This document shows, piece by piece, positions 36,938-49,609 of a stretch of DNA of 64,000 nt; positions within the stretch are counted from its first letter, which is position 1, and each line of letters opens with the position of its first letter. The stretch covers positions 62,001 through 126,000 of the forward strand of contig RPFO01001643.1 in the NCBI GenBank assembly GCA_009746045.1, given 5' to 3'. The position numbers and the translations under genes were made by a program. The stretch comes from Mesostigma viride. Its lineage: Eukaryota; Streptophyta; Mesostigmatophyceae; Mesostigmatales; Mesostigmataceae. Below the pieces are notes generated by a model, which saw nothing but the letters and a program-made list of their open reading frames with translations, had not been told where the DNA came from and did not search any database.

Positions 36938-39900
36938 CCCCTACTAGTAACTACGATTTATGAAGCCCGAAAACTTTGGCCGCGGCCGTAGGCCGAAGGT
37001 GGGGCCGTCCCCCGCGCCCCCTAGCGCGGGAGCGGACGACGTCCAGGACCGTTGCGAGATGGCCAATCGCGTAGTACAAAGAAAATCCCCAAACCTTGGA
37101 GATCGAGTCTCGAGTCCTGAACGGGTGCTGAAACTGAACATGTTCAGACTTTTGCGGGCAGGTGGGGCGTCTCGCCAATCCGCGCGGCCTCAGGAATTAC
37201 GGCGCGTTGACTTTTTAAGCGTCAAACAAGCTACTGGCGAACCGATATCTGTACTAAAACTTTTCGCGGTTTCCCGTTGCACCACTTTGGACGGGGACCA
37301 ACCGGTGCACGCCGTTTCGAATAACGCGCTCGAATTTAGGGCCACAACGTGAATGGAATGCGATTTTCTGAACGGATGGATCAAATTTGCAGGACGGTGG
37401 AAGGTTCAGAGCCGAACTGGCGTTCAGTCAGGGTGGGGTGAAATAGTTCAGGCCGAAATTTGGCACATTTTCAATGGAAATACGAACGTAACGAAATTTC
37501 CAAGTATCTTCCACCGAAATATCTCTAAACTATATCGCATGGTATAATCGCATGGAAAAAAGTCTTGCTGGGCAGTGGGAACTGGGAATTATTGGCAAAG
37601 CGTGCGGCATGCTCGGGGCGAAAAACAAAGTGACGTGCTGCGCGAGCAATTTTCCTTGTGCTGGCTGGCGATGGCAGGCAACGTAGGCTAGAAAATTGGG
37701 ATGGGGAATGCGCAGCCATGGTTTTATACGTCAAAATTTTATGTTTGAAGAGCAAGTGCGAAATTTTATGAGCTGGAGGTGCGTCAACGGAGTGATACCT
37801 GCGTGGGAGAGGTCCGTGTCGCTATGGCGACCTGGAAATGGAATGTCGTTGTAGATTTAGGTATTGTAGTATCATGCTTAACTGCTTTACGTATTGGGTG
37901 CCTAGTGAAATCAGTTTGCTGTTCGTGGAAGGCTTGGGGTGTGGCCAACGAGCTTCTGCTGTCGCCACATCATATTGGAAAGAACGCTGGATTTTTTGCC
38001 ACGGGACGTAACCGGCGATGCCGATGGTGAGGCGTTTGTTTCGATGACCGGGGTAGTACCTGCTCTCTTTCTGATGCATTTTCATGGTTGCGTTCTTTCC
38101 ATTTCGCCGAATCCACCTAGTCGCAGCAAAGACATAGCGTAGCAAGGGTTTTTAAAAACGCAGATTAGCCGTGCAGGACGCCATCTTCATGGTCCTTCGC
38201 ATGTCCTGTGTGAACGTCCGTTGCCCAAGGATCTGTGATGCTTTTTTCTGGAATATACTGGGCGGTGAAAGCCCCTCTGGATGCTTGCCTGGTCACGGGT
38301 TTGGGGCGTCATTTACTGCTGTACTGGCTGACATTCATGGTGCTTTCTGCGTAAGCTGACTTGCTTCGCACGTGGATTTTGACTGGACTGAAGAGCGCGT
38401 CTGGTAGCATGTTTACGTGGTGTATAAGGTGATCAATCAACCATTTGTTTATAGAAGGTGTGACAATAGAAGGTGTGTTATATATTTCTTCATCAAGCAT
38501 GTCAAAAGTAATCTCCACTCGCTTACAACCTGAATTTTGCTTTGCTGGGTCTGCTGTGTTTGTGTCTCACTGTGCAGGCTATCCCCTTGGTTGATCAACC
38601 AGGTGATTTTTGGTGGCAGCGGGGCCATATACTCTTCTTGGCGTTTTTCATCCATGGCATGTCAACCAACGCATGCATGCCAGCCCCTCCCACACCCACG
38701 CACACATGTTAGCTATACCCCACAAACCCACGCATGGATTCCAGCCACCCCCCACATGCCCGCATGCATGCCAGCCACCCCACCAATCCACGCACGCATG
38801 CCAGCCACCCCCACACCCACGCACGCATGCCAGCCACCCCACAACCCACTTATGCATTCCAGCAACCCCCACAGCCACTTACGCATGCCAGCCACCCCCC
38901 ACCCCCACGCACGCATGGCAGCCACCCCACGAACCCACGCACGCGTGCCAGCCCCCCCTTAAAACCACGCATGCATGGCAGCTCCCCACCACACCCACGC
39001 ATGCATGCCACTCCCCCCGCCAACCACCCACGCATGCCAGCCCCCCGACACACGCATGGCAGCCCCCCCCACACCCACGCACGCATGCCAGCCCTACCCC
39101 ACATGCAGGCATGCATGCCAGCCACCCCCCACACCCACGCATGCATGCCAGCCCCTCCCACACCCACGCCCGCATGCCAGCTACCCCACAAACCCACGCA
39201 TGCATGCCAGCGACCCCCCACATGCACGCATGCATGCAGCCCCCCACCAACCCACGCACGCATGCCAGCCCATCACACACCCACTTATGCATGCCAGCCC
39301 CCCCCACACCCACGTACGCATGCCAGCCACCCCACACACCCACGCACGCATGGCAGCCACCCCACCAACCCACACACGCGTGCCAGCCCCCCCCTAACCC
39401 CACGCATGCATGGCAGCCCCCCACCACACCCACGCATGCATGCCACTCCCCCCCACACCCACGCACGCATGCGAGCCCCCCCCACACCCACGCACGCATG
39501 CGAGCCCCCCCCACACCCACGCACGCATGCCAGCCCCACCCCACATGCAGGCATGCATGCCAGCCACCCCCCACACCCACGCATGCATGCCAGCCCCTCC
39601 CACACCCACGCCTGCATGCCAGCTACCCCACAAACCCACGCATGCATGCCAGCGACCCCCCACATGCACGCATGCATGCCAGCCACCCCACCAACCCACG
39701 CACGCATGCCAGCCCATCACAAACCCACTTATGCATGCCAGCCACCCCCCACACCCACGTACGCATGCCAGCCACCCCACACACCCACGCACGCATGGCA
39801 GCCACCCCACGAACCCACACACGCGTGCCAGCCCCCCCTAACCCCACTTATGCATGGCAGCCCCCACCACACCCACGCATGCATGCCACTCCCCCCCACA

Positions 39901-41019
39901 CCCACGCACGCATGCGAGCCCCCCCCACACCCACGCACGCATGCGAGGCCCCCCCACACCCACGCAAGCATGCCAGCCCCCCCCATGAAGTCATAGTGGG
40001 CACCACGGAGTCATGCTATGATTTAATTTTTTCAATTTAATAATGGGAATGACGGATGGTGCATGTGTGAACAAAGGAATGAAAGGATTGCCACTCAATG
40101 AATATTAATTAATGATGAAAATGGGAGTTTGCATGGGAGTGTTTGGTCCTTATGGCTGGCTTGCAAAAAGCAGTACCCAAATTTCGAAGTATTTGACAGC
40201 GAAATATCTGTAAAGTATATCGCATGGTATAATTAATTAATGAATGGTACGCTGAAATTCATTGTGCGGGCTCTCTCTGCATGTGATAAACAATTTTAGC
40301 TTTGAGGGCATGCAACAAGACATGCTAGCATTAAAATGAAATTAAATTATAACATGACTAGTGGGAGATCATGTACGACATGTAGCATAATTACGTACAT
40401 GGCCACAATTGTGCCAATCAGGGCCCTCCTCTAGGTAGACTGTGCTAGGCAATTACAATTAGACAAATAAGGTCATTCAAAAAGGTTTAATTCTTCACCT
40501 ACCTCCATCCATCCAGCAAGGGAATATGTTAGCCAGTGCTACATGATGATCTCCCAACGGAGTCATGTTATGATGCGAAATAGTTCAGGATAAAATTTGT
40601 CAGAATTTCACTGGCGATACGAACGTAACAAAATTTCCAAGTATCCGACGCCGAAATATCATTGTTGTATCGAATGGTATGCTGAAATTCATTGTGGTTC
40701 CGTCCGAGCTGACAAATTTGTCAGAAATTTCATTTTCGATACGAACGTGACGAAATTTCCAAGTATCTCACGCTAGTCGGAGAGCTTCCACGGTGTTCAC
40801 GGGGAAGGGTCCGTTGCGCGTGGCGCACGGCGGCGGTTCGTCCCGGTCGGAATCGTCCGCTCGCGCGTCCTCCGTGGAAGGGTCTTGGCGCGTCGCGCGG
40901 GCCGGTGCGGTTGGCGCCCAGAAGGTCGACTATCGGCCTCTGGGCCGCTAGCGGCGAGTCACGTCCTCTCAAGTCGGGGAGGGGGGGCGATAGCCCCCCC
41001 TCCCCCACTTTTTTCTTGT
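36938..41019 (+). mobile_element. Unit 7: large tandem element, 4082 bp, with R120 in H
   Basis: H starts CCCCTACTAGTAACTACGAT, a second 5' subtype. H runs to about 37440, R120 covers about 37440-37555, X about 37575-38668, satellite 38669-39984, A long form 39985-40767 and G 40768-41019. The sequence GCATGGAAAAAAGTCTTGCT links R120 to X and is absent from units 2-6. X carries a 16-base replaced word near 38149-38165. Confidence 0.6.
38669..39984. repeat. 30-bp satellite block of unit 7
   Basis: About 44 monomers. It contains CATGCAGCCCCCC and CACACACCCACTTATG variants near 39233-39290 not seen in units 2-6, and near 39846 a CACTTATGCATGGCAGCC hybrid monomer. Confidence 0.95.
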
Positions 41020-44000
41020 CCCCTACTAGTAACTACGATTTATGACGCCCGAAAACTTTGGCCGCGGCCGTAGGCCGAAGGTGGGGCCGTCCCCCGCGCC
41101 CCCTAGCGCGGGAGCGGACGACGTACAGGACCGTAGCGAGATGGCCAATCGCGTAGTACAAAGAAAATCCCCAAACCTTGGAGATCGAGTGTCGTGTTTT
41201 CCTGAACGGGTCTGAAACGCTGAACATGTTCAGGGTTTCGCGGGCAGGTGGGGCGTCTCGCCAATCCGCGCGGCCTCAGGACATTACGGCGCGTTGACTA
41301 TTTTAAGCGTCAAACAAGCTACTGGCGAACCGATATCTGTACTAAAACTTTTCACAGGGGCACAGGACGGGGATGTCAAATTTGATAACGCGCTCGAATG
41401 ACAGTTACAACGTGAACGGAAACGTTTTCTGAACAGGGAAAATAGAATGGAACGAGACCGAATGCGTTCGTTACGAACGAAAACGTTCATAGCGTGCTGA
41501 ACGGAAACGCAAAATTATATTTACTATATCGAATGGTATGCGGAAATTGATTGTGGTTCAGTCCGAGCGGAGAAATTTGTCAGAATTTCACTTGAAATAC
41601 GACCGTAAGGAAATATCCAAGTATCTGACGCTGAATTATCTCTAAAGTATATCGAATGGTATGCTGAAATTCATGTGGTTAAGTGCGAGCTGAAAATTTG
41701 TCAGAATTTCAAAATTATATTTAGTAATTTGGCACATTTGCCATGGAAATCGTTTGCTGTCGTGGAAATTTGGGGTATGGCCACCGAAATATCTCTAAAG
41801 TATATCGCATGTAAAAAAGTCTTGCTGGGCAGTGGGAACTGGGAATAATTGGCGATGCGTGGTGCAGGCTCGGGGCGAAAAACAAAGTGACGTGCTGCGC
41901 GAGCATTTTCCTTGTGCTGGCTGGCGATGGCAGGCAACGTAGGCTAGAAAATTGGGATGGGGAATGCGCAGCCATGGTTTTATACGTCAAAATTTTATGT
42001 TTGAAGAGCAAGTGCGAAATTTTATGAGCTGGAGGTGCGTCAACGGAGTGATACCTGCGTGGGAGAGGTCCGTGTCGCTATGGCGACCTGGAAATGGAAT
42101 GTCGTTGTAGATTTAGGTATTGTAGTATCATGCTTAACTGCTTTACGTATTGGGTGCCTAGTGAAATCAGTTTGCTGTTCGTGGAAGGCTTGGGGTGTGG
42201 CCAACGAGCTTCTGCTGTCGCCACATCATATTGGAAAGAACGCTGGATTTTTTGCCACGGGACGTAACCGGCGATGCCGATGGTGAGGCGTTTGTTTCGA
42301 TGACCGGGGTAGTACCTGCTCTCTTTCTGATGCATTTTCATGGTTGCGTTCTTTCCATTTCGCCGAATCCACCTGTCAAAAGTAATCTCCACTCGCTTAC
42401 AACCTGAATTTTGCTTTGCTGGGTCTGCTGTGTTTGTGTCTCACTGTGCAGGCTATCCCCTTGGTTGATCAACCAGGTGATTTTTGGTGGCAGCGGGGCC
42501 ATATACTCTTCTTGGCGTTTTTCATCCATGGCATGTCAACCAACGCATGCATGCCAGCCCCTCCCACACCCACGCACACATGTTAGCTATACCCCACAAA
42601 CCCACGCATGGATTCCAGCCACCCCCCACATGCCCGCATGCATGCCAGCCACCCCACCAATCCACGCACGCATGCCAGCCACCCCCACACCCACGCACGC
42701 ATGCCAGCCACCCCACAACCCACTTATGCATTCCAGCAACCCCCACAGCCACTTACGCATGCCAGCCACCCCCCACCCCCACGCACGCATGGCAGCCACC
42801 CCACGAACCCACGCACGCGTGCCAGCCCCCCCTTAAAACCACGCATGCATGGCAGCTCCCCACCACACCCACGCATGCATGCCACTCCCCCGCCAACCAC
42901 CCACGCATGCCAGCCCCCCGACACACGCATGGCAGCCCCCCCCACACCCACGCACGCATGCCAGCCCTACCCCACATGCAGGCATGCATGCCAGCCACCC
43001 CCCACACCCACGCATGCATGCCAGCCCCTCCCACACCCACGCCCGCATGCCAGCTACCCCACAAACCCACGCATGCATGCCAGCGACCCCCCACATGCAC
43101 GCATGCATGCCAGCCACCCCAGCAACCCACGCACGCATGCCAGCCCATCACAAACCCACTTATGCATGCCAGCCACCCCCCACACCCACGTACGCATGCC
43201 AGCCACCCCACACACCCACGCACGCATGGCAGCCACCCTACCAACCCACACACGCGTGCCAGCCCCCCCTAACCCCATGCATGCATGGCAGCCCCCCACC
43301 ACACCCACGCATGCATGCCACTCCCCCCCCACACCCACGCACGCATGCGAGCCCCCACACACACCCACGCACGCATGCGAGCCCCCCCCACACCCACGCA
43401 CGCATGCCAGCCCCACCCTACATGCAGGCATGCATGCCAGCCACCCCCCACACCCACGCATGCATGCCAGCCCCTCCCACACCCACGCCTGCATGCCAGC
43501 TACCCCACAAACCCACGCATGCATGCCAGCGACCCCCCACATGCACGCATGCATGCCAGCCACCCCACCAACCCACGCACGCATGCCAGCCCATTACAAA
43601 CCCACTTATGCATGCCAGCCACCCCCCACACCCACGTACGCATGCCAGCCACCCCACACACCCACGCACGCATGGCAGCCACCCCACGAACCCACACACG
43701 CGTGCCAGCCCCTCCTAACCCCACGCATGCATGGCAGCCCCCCACCAACCCACGCACGCATGCCAGCCCATCGCAAACCCACTTATGCATGCCAGCCACC
43801 CCCCACACCCACGTACGCATGCCAGCCACCCCACACACCCACGCACGCATGGCAGCCACCCTACCAACCCACACACGCGTGCCAGCCCCCCCTAACCCCA
43901 TGCATGCATGGCAGCCCCCCACCACACCCACGCATGCATGCCACTCCCCCCCACACCCACGCACGCATGCGAGCCCCCCACACACCCACGCACGCATGCG

Positions 44001-45521
44001 AGCCCCCCCCACACCCACGCACGCATGCCAGCCCCACCCCACATGCAGGCATGCATGCCAGCCACCCCCCACACCCACGCATGCATGCCAGCCCCTCCCA
44101 CACCCACGCCTGCATGCCAGCTACCCCACAAACCCACGCATGCATGCCAGCGACCCCCCACATGCACGCATGCATGCCAGCCACCCCACCAACCCACGCA
44201 CGCATGCCAGCCCATTACAAACCCACTTATGCATGCCAGCCACCCCCCACACCCACGTACGCATGCCAGCCACCCCACACACCCACGCACGCATGGCAGC
44301 CACCCCACGAACCCACACACGCGTGCCAGCCCCTCCTAACCCCACGCATGCATGGCAGCCCCCCACCACACCCACGCATGCATGCCACTCCCCCCCACAC
44401 CCACGCACGCATGCAAGCCCCCCCCACACCCACGCACGCATGCGAGGCCCCCCCACACCCACGCAAGCATGCCAGCCCCCCCCCATGAAGTCATAGTGGG
44501 CACCACGGAGTCATGCTATGTTTTAATTTTTTCAATTTAATAATGGGAATGACGGATGGTGCATGTGTGAACAAAGGAATGAAAGGATTGCCACTCAATG
44601 AATATTAATTAATGATGAAAATGGGAGTTTGCATGGGAGTGTTTGGTCCTTATGGCTGGCTTGCAAAAAGCAGTACCCAAATTTCGAAGTATTTGACAGC
44701 GAAATATCTGTAAAGTATATCTCATGGTATAATTAATTAATGAATGGTACGCTGAAATTCATTGTGCGGGCTCTCTCTCTGCATGTGATAAACAATTTTA
44801 GCTTTGAGGGCATGCAACAAGGCATGCTAGCATTAAAATGAAATTAAATTATAACATGACTAGTGGGGAGATCATGTACGACATGTAGCATAATTACGTA
44901 CATGGCCACAATTGTGCCAATCAGGGCCCTCCTCTAGGTAGACTGTGCTAGGCAATTACAATTAGACAAATAAGGTCATTCAAAAAGGTTTAATTCTTCA
45001 CCTACCTCCATCCATCCAGCAAGGGAATATGTTAGCCAGTGCTACATGATGATCTCCCAACGGAGTCATGTTATGATGCGAAATAGTTCAGGATAAAATT
45101 TGTCAGAATTTCACTGGCGATACGAACGTAACGAAATTTCCAAGTATCCGACGCCGAAATATCATTGTTGTATCGAATGGTATGCTGAAATTCATTGTGG
45201 TTCTGTCCGAGCTGACAAATTTGTCAGAAATTTCATTTTCGATACGAACGTGACGAAATTTCCAAGTATCTCACGCTAGTCGGAGAGCTTCCACGGTGTT
45301 CACGGGGAAGGGTCCGTTGCGCGTGGCGCACGGCGGCGGTTCGTCCCGGTCGGAATCGTCCGCTCGCGCGTCCTCCGTGGAAGGGTCTTGGCGCGTCGCG
45401 CGGGCCGGTGCGGTTGGCGCCCAGAAGGTCGACTATCGGCCTCTGGGCCGCTAGCGGCGAGTCACGTCCTCTCAAGTCGGGGAGGGGGGCGATAGCCCCC
45501 CCTCCCCCACTTTTTTCTTGT
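41020..45521 (+). mobile_element. Unit 8: rearranged large element, 4502 bp
   Basis: The 5' part is the most diverged of all. H is recognisable to about 41350, followed by sequence with self-complementary CGTTCGTTACGAACG words (about 41466-41480), then two to three decayed R120 copies (41510-41720). X starts near 41826 but lacks 382 bp present in other copies (AATCCACCT is joined directly to GTCAAAAGT at 42375), which removes the candidate exon and the first part of the candidate intron. Satellite 42543-44484, A long form 44485-45270, G 45271-45521. Confidence 0.6.
42543..44484. repeat. 30-bp satellite block of unit 8
   Basis: About 65 monomers. It has private variants: CCCTACCAACCCACAC (43238 and 43860), CCCATTACAAACC (43591 and 44213) and CCCCTCCTAACCCC (43711 and 44332). 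Each private variant occurs twice about 622 bp apart, which points to a local duplication of about 21 monomers inside this block. Confidence 0.93.
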
Positions 45522-48500
45522 CCCCTACTAGTAACTACGATTTATGAAGCCCGAAAACTTTGGCCGCGGCCGTAGGCCGAAGGTGGGGCCGTCCCCCGCG
45601 CCCCCTAGCGCGGGAGCGGACGACGTCCAAGACCGTTGCGAGATGGCCAATCGCGTAGTACAAAGAAATTCCCCAAACCTTAGAGATCGAGTGTCGTGTT
45701 TTCCTGAACGGGTCTGAAAAACTGAACATGTTCAGACTTTTGCGGGCAGGTGGGGCGTCTCGCCAATCCGCGCGGCCTCAGGAATTACGGCGCGTTGACT
45801 TTTTTAAGCGTCAAACAAGCTACTGGCGAACCGATATCTGTACTAAAACTTTTCGCGGCTACCCGTTGCACCACTTTGGCGGGGACCAACCGGTGCACGC
45901 CGTTTCGAATAACGCGCTCGAATTTAGGGCCACAACGTCAATGGAATGCGATTTTCTGAACGGATGGATCAAATTTGCAGGACGGTTGGAAGGTTCAGAG
46001 CCTAACAGGCGTTCAGTCAGGGTGGGGTGAAATAGTTCAGGCCGAAATTTGGCACATTTTCAATGGAAATACGAACGTAACGAAATTTCCAAGTATCTTC
46101 CACCGAAATATCTCTAAACTATATCGCATGGTATAATCGCATGGAAAAAAGTCTTGCTGGGCAGTGGGAACTGGGAATTATTGGCAAAGCGTGCGGCATG
46201 CTCGGGGCGAAAAACAAAGTGACGTGCTGCGCGAGCAATTTTCCTTGTGCTGGCTGGCGATGGCAGGCAACGTAGGCTAGAAAATTGGGATGGGGAATGC
46301 GCAGCCATGGTTTTATACGTCAAAATTTTATGTTTGAAGAGCAAGTGCGAAATTTTATGAGCTGGAGGTGCGTCAACGGAGTGATACCTGCGTGGGAGAG
46401 GTCCGTGTCGCTATGGCGACCTGGAAATGGAATGTCGTTGTAGATTTAGGTATTGTAGTATCATGCTTAACTGCTTTACGTATTGGGTGCCTAGTGAAAT
46501 CGGTTTGCTGTTCGTGGAAGGCTTGGGGTGTGGCCAACGAGCTTCTGCTGTCGCCACATCATATTGGAAAGAACGCTGGATTTTTTGCCACGGGACGTAA
46601 CCGGCGATGCCGATGGTGAGGCGTTTGTTTCGATGACCGGGGTAGTACCTGCTCTCTTTCTGATGCATTTTCATGGTTGCGTTCTTTCCATTTCGCCGAA
46701 TCCACCTAGTCGCAGCAAAGACATAGCGTAGCAAGGGTTTTTAAAAACGCAGATTAGCCGTGCAGGACGCCATCTTCATGGTCCTTCGCATGTCCTGTGT
46801 GAACGTCCGTTGCCCAAGGATCTGTGATGCTTTTTTCTGGAATATACTGGGCGGTGAAAGCCCCTCTGGATGCTTGCCTGGTCACGGGTTTGGGGCGTCA
46901 TTTACTGCTGTACTGGCTGACATTCATGGTGCTTTCTGCGTAAGCTGACTTGCTTCGCACGTGGATTTTGACTGGACTGAAGAGCGCGTCTGGTAGCATG
47001 TTTACGTGGTGTATAAGGTGATCAATCAACCATTTGTTTATAGAAGGTGTGACAATAGAAGGTGTGTTATATATTTCTTCATCAAGCATGTCAAAAGTAA
47101 TCTCCACTCGCTTACAACCTGAATTTTGCTTTGCTGGGTCTGCTGTGTTTGTGTCTCACTGTGCAGGCTATCCCCTTGGTTGATCAACCAGGTGATTTTT
47201 GGTGGCAGCGGGGCCATATACTCTTCTTGGCGTTTTTCATCCATGGCATGTCAACCAACGCATGCATGCCAGCCCCTCCCACACCCACGCACACATGTTA
47301 GCTATACCCCACAAACCCACGCATGGATTCCAGCCACCCCCCACATGCCCGCATGCATGCCAGCCACCCCACCAATCCACGCACGCATGCCAGCCACCCC
47401 CACACCCACGCACGCATGCCAGCCACCCCACAACCCACTTATGCATTCCAGCAACCCCCACAGCCACTTACGCATGCCAGCCACCCCCCACCCCCACGCA
47501 CGCATGGCAGCCACCCCACGAACCCACGCACGCGTGCCAGCCCCCCCTTAAAACCACGCATGCATGGCAGCTCCCCACCACACCCACGCATGCATGCCAC
47601 TCCCCCCGCCAACCACCCACGCATGCCAGCCCCCCGACACACGCATGGCAGCCCCCCCCACACCCACGCACGCATGCCAGCCCTACCCCACATGCAGGCA
47701 TGCATGCCAGCCACCCCCCACACCCACGCATGCATGCCAGCCCCTCCCACACCCACGCCCGCATGCCAGCTACCCCACAAACCCACGCATGCATGCCAGC
47801 GACCCCCTAACCCCACGCATGCATGGTAGCCCCCCACCACACCCACGCATGCATGCCACTCCCCCCACACCCACGCACGCATGCGAGCCCCCCCACACAC
47901 CCACGCACGCATGCGAGCCCCCCACACACCCACGCACGCATGCAGCCACCCCACCAACCCACACACGCGTGCCAGCCCCCCCCTAACCCCACGCATGCAT
48001 GGCAGCCCCCCACCACACCCACGCATGCATGCCACTCCCCCCCACACCCACGCACGCATGCGAGCCCCCCCCACACCCACGCACGCATGCGAGCCCCCCA
48101 CACACCCACGCACGCATGCCAGCCCCACCCCACATGCAGGCATGCATGCCAGCCACCCCCCACACCCACGCATGCATGCCAGCCCCTCCCACACCCACGC
48201 CTGCATGCCAGCTACCCCACAAACCCACGCATGCATGCCAGCGACCCCCCACATGCACGCATGCATGCCAGCCACCCCACCAACCCACGCACGCATGCCA
48301 GCCCATCACAAACCCACTTATGCATGCCAGCCACCCCCCACACCCACGTACGCATGCCAGCCACCCCACACACCCACGCACGCATGGCAGCCACCCCACG
48401 AACCCACACACGCGTGCCAGCCCCCCCTAACCCCACTTATGCATGCCAGCCACCCACCACACCCACGCATGCATGCCACTCCCCCCCACACCCACGCACG

Positions 48501-49609
48501 CATGCGAGCCCCCCCCACACCCACGCACGCATGCGAGGCCCCCCACACCCACGCAAGCATGCCAGCCCCCCCCATGAAGTCATAGTGGGCACCACGGAGT
48601 CATGCTATGATTTAATTTTTTCAATTTAATAATGGGAATGACGGATGGTGCATGTGTGAACAAAGGAATGAAAGGATTGCCACTCAATGAATATTAATTA
48701 ATGATGAAAATGGGAGTTTGCATGGGAGTGTTTGGTCCTTATGGCTGGCTTGCAAAAAGCAGTACCCAAATTTCGAAGTATTTGACAGCGAAATATCTGT
48801 AAAGTATATCGCATGGTATAATTAATTAATGAATGGTACGCTGAAATTCATTGTGCGGGCTCTCTCTGCATGTGATAAACAATTTTAGCTTTGAGGGCAT
48901 GCAACAAGGCATGCTAGCATTAAAATGAAATTAAATTATAACATGACTAGTGGGGAGATCATGTACGACATGTAGCATAATTACGTACATGGCCACAATT
49001 GTGCCAATCAGGGCCCTCCTCTAGGTAGACTGTGCTAGGCAATTACAATTAGACAAATAAGGTCATTCAAAAAGGTTTAATTCTTCACCTACCTCCATCC
49101 ATCCAGCAAGGGAATATGTTAGCCAGTGCTACATGATGATCTCCCAACGGAGTCATGTTATGATGCGAAATAGTTCAGGATAAAATTTGTCAGAATTTCA
49201 CTGGCGATACGAACGTAACAAAATTTCCAAGTATCCGACGCCGAAATATCATTGTTGTATCGAATGGTATGCTGAAATTCATTGTGGTTCCGTCCGAGCT
49301 GACAAATTTGTCAGAAATTTCATTTTCGATACGAACGTGACGAAATTTCCAAGTATCTCACGCTAGTCGGAGAGCTTCCACGGTGTTCACGGGGAAGGGT
49401 CCGTTGCGCGTGGCGCACGGCGGCGGTTCGTCCCGGTCGGAATCGTCCGCTCGCGCGTCCTCCGTGGAAGGGTCTTGGCGCGTCGCGCGGGCCGGTGCGG
49501 TTGGCGCCCAGAAGGTCGACTATCGGCCTCTGGGCCGCTAGCGGCGAGTCACGTCCTCTCAAGTCGGGGAGGGGGGGCGATAGCCCCCCCTCCCCCACTT
49601 TTTTCTTGT
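45522..49609 (+). mobile_element. Unit 9: large tandem element, 4088 bp
   Basis: H/R120/X 45522-47257, satellite 47258-48573, A long form 48574-49355, G 49356-49609. It shares with unit 7 the CCCCTACTAGTAACTACGAT start, the R120 copy in H and the 16-base replaced word in X (near 46738-46754). These are the two closest relatives by rare changes, though not adjacent. Confidence 0.6.
47258..48573. repeat. 30-bp satellite block of unit 9
   Basis: About 44 monomers. Near 47800-47830 the GCGACCCCCTAACCCC junction skips about eight monomers of the higher-order unit. The same shortcut is seen near 9255-9290 in unit 1. Confidence 0.95.
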
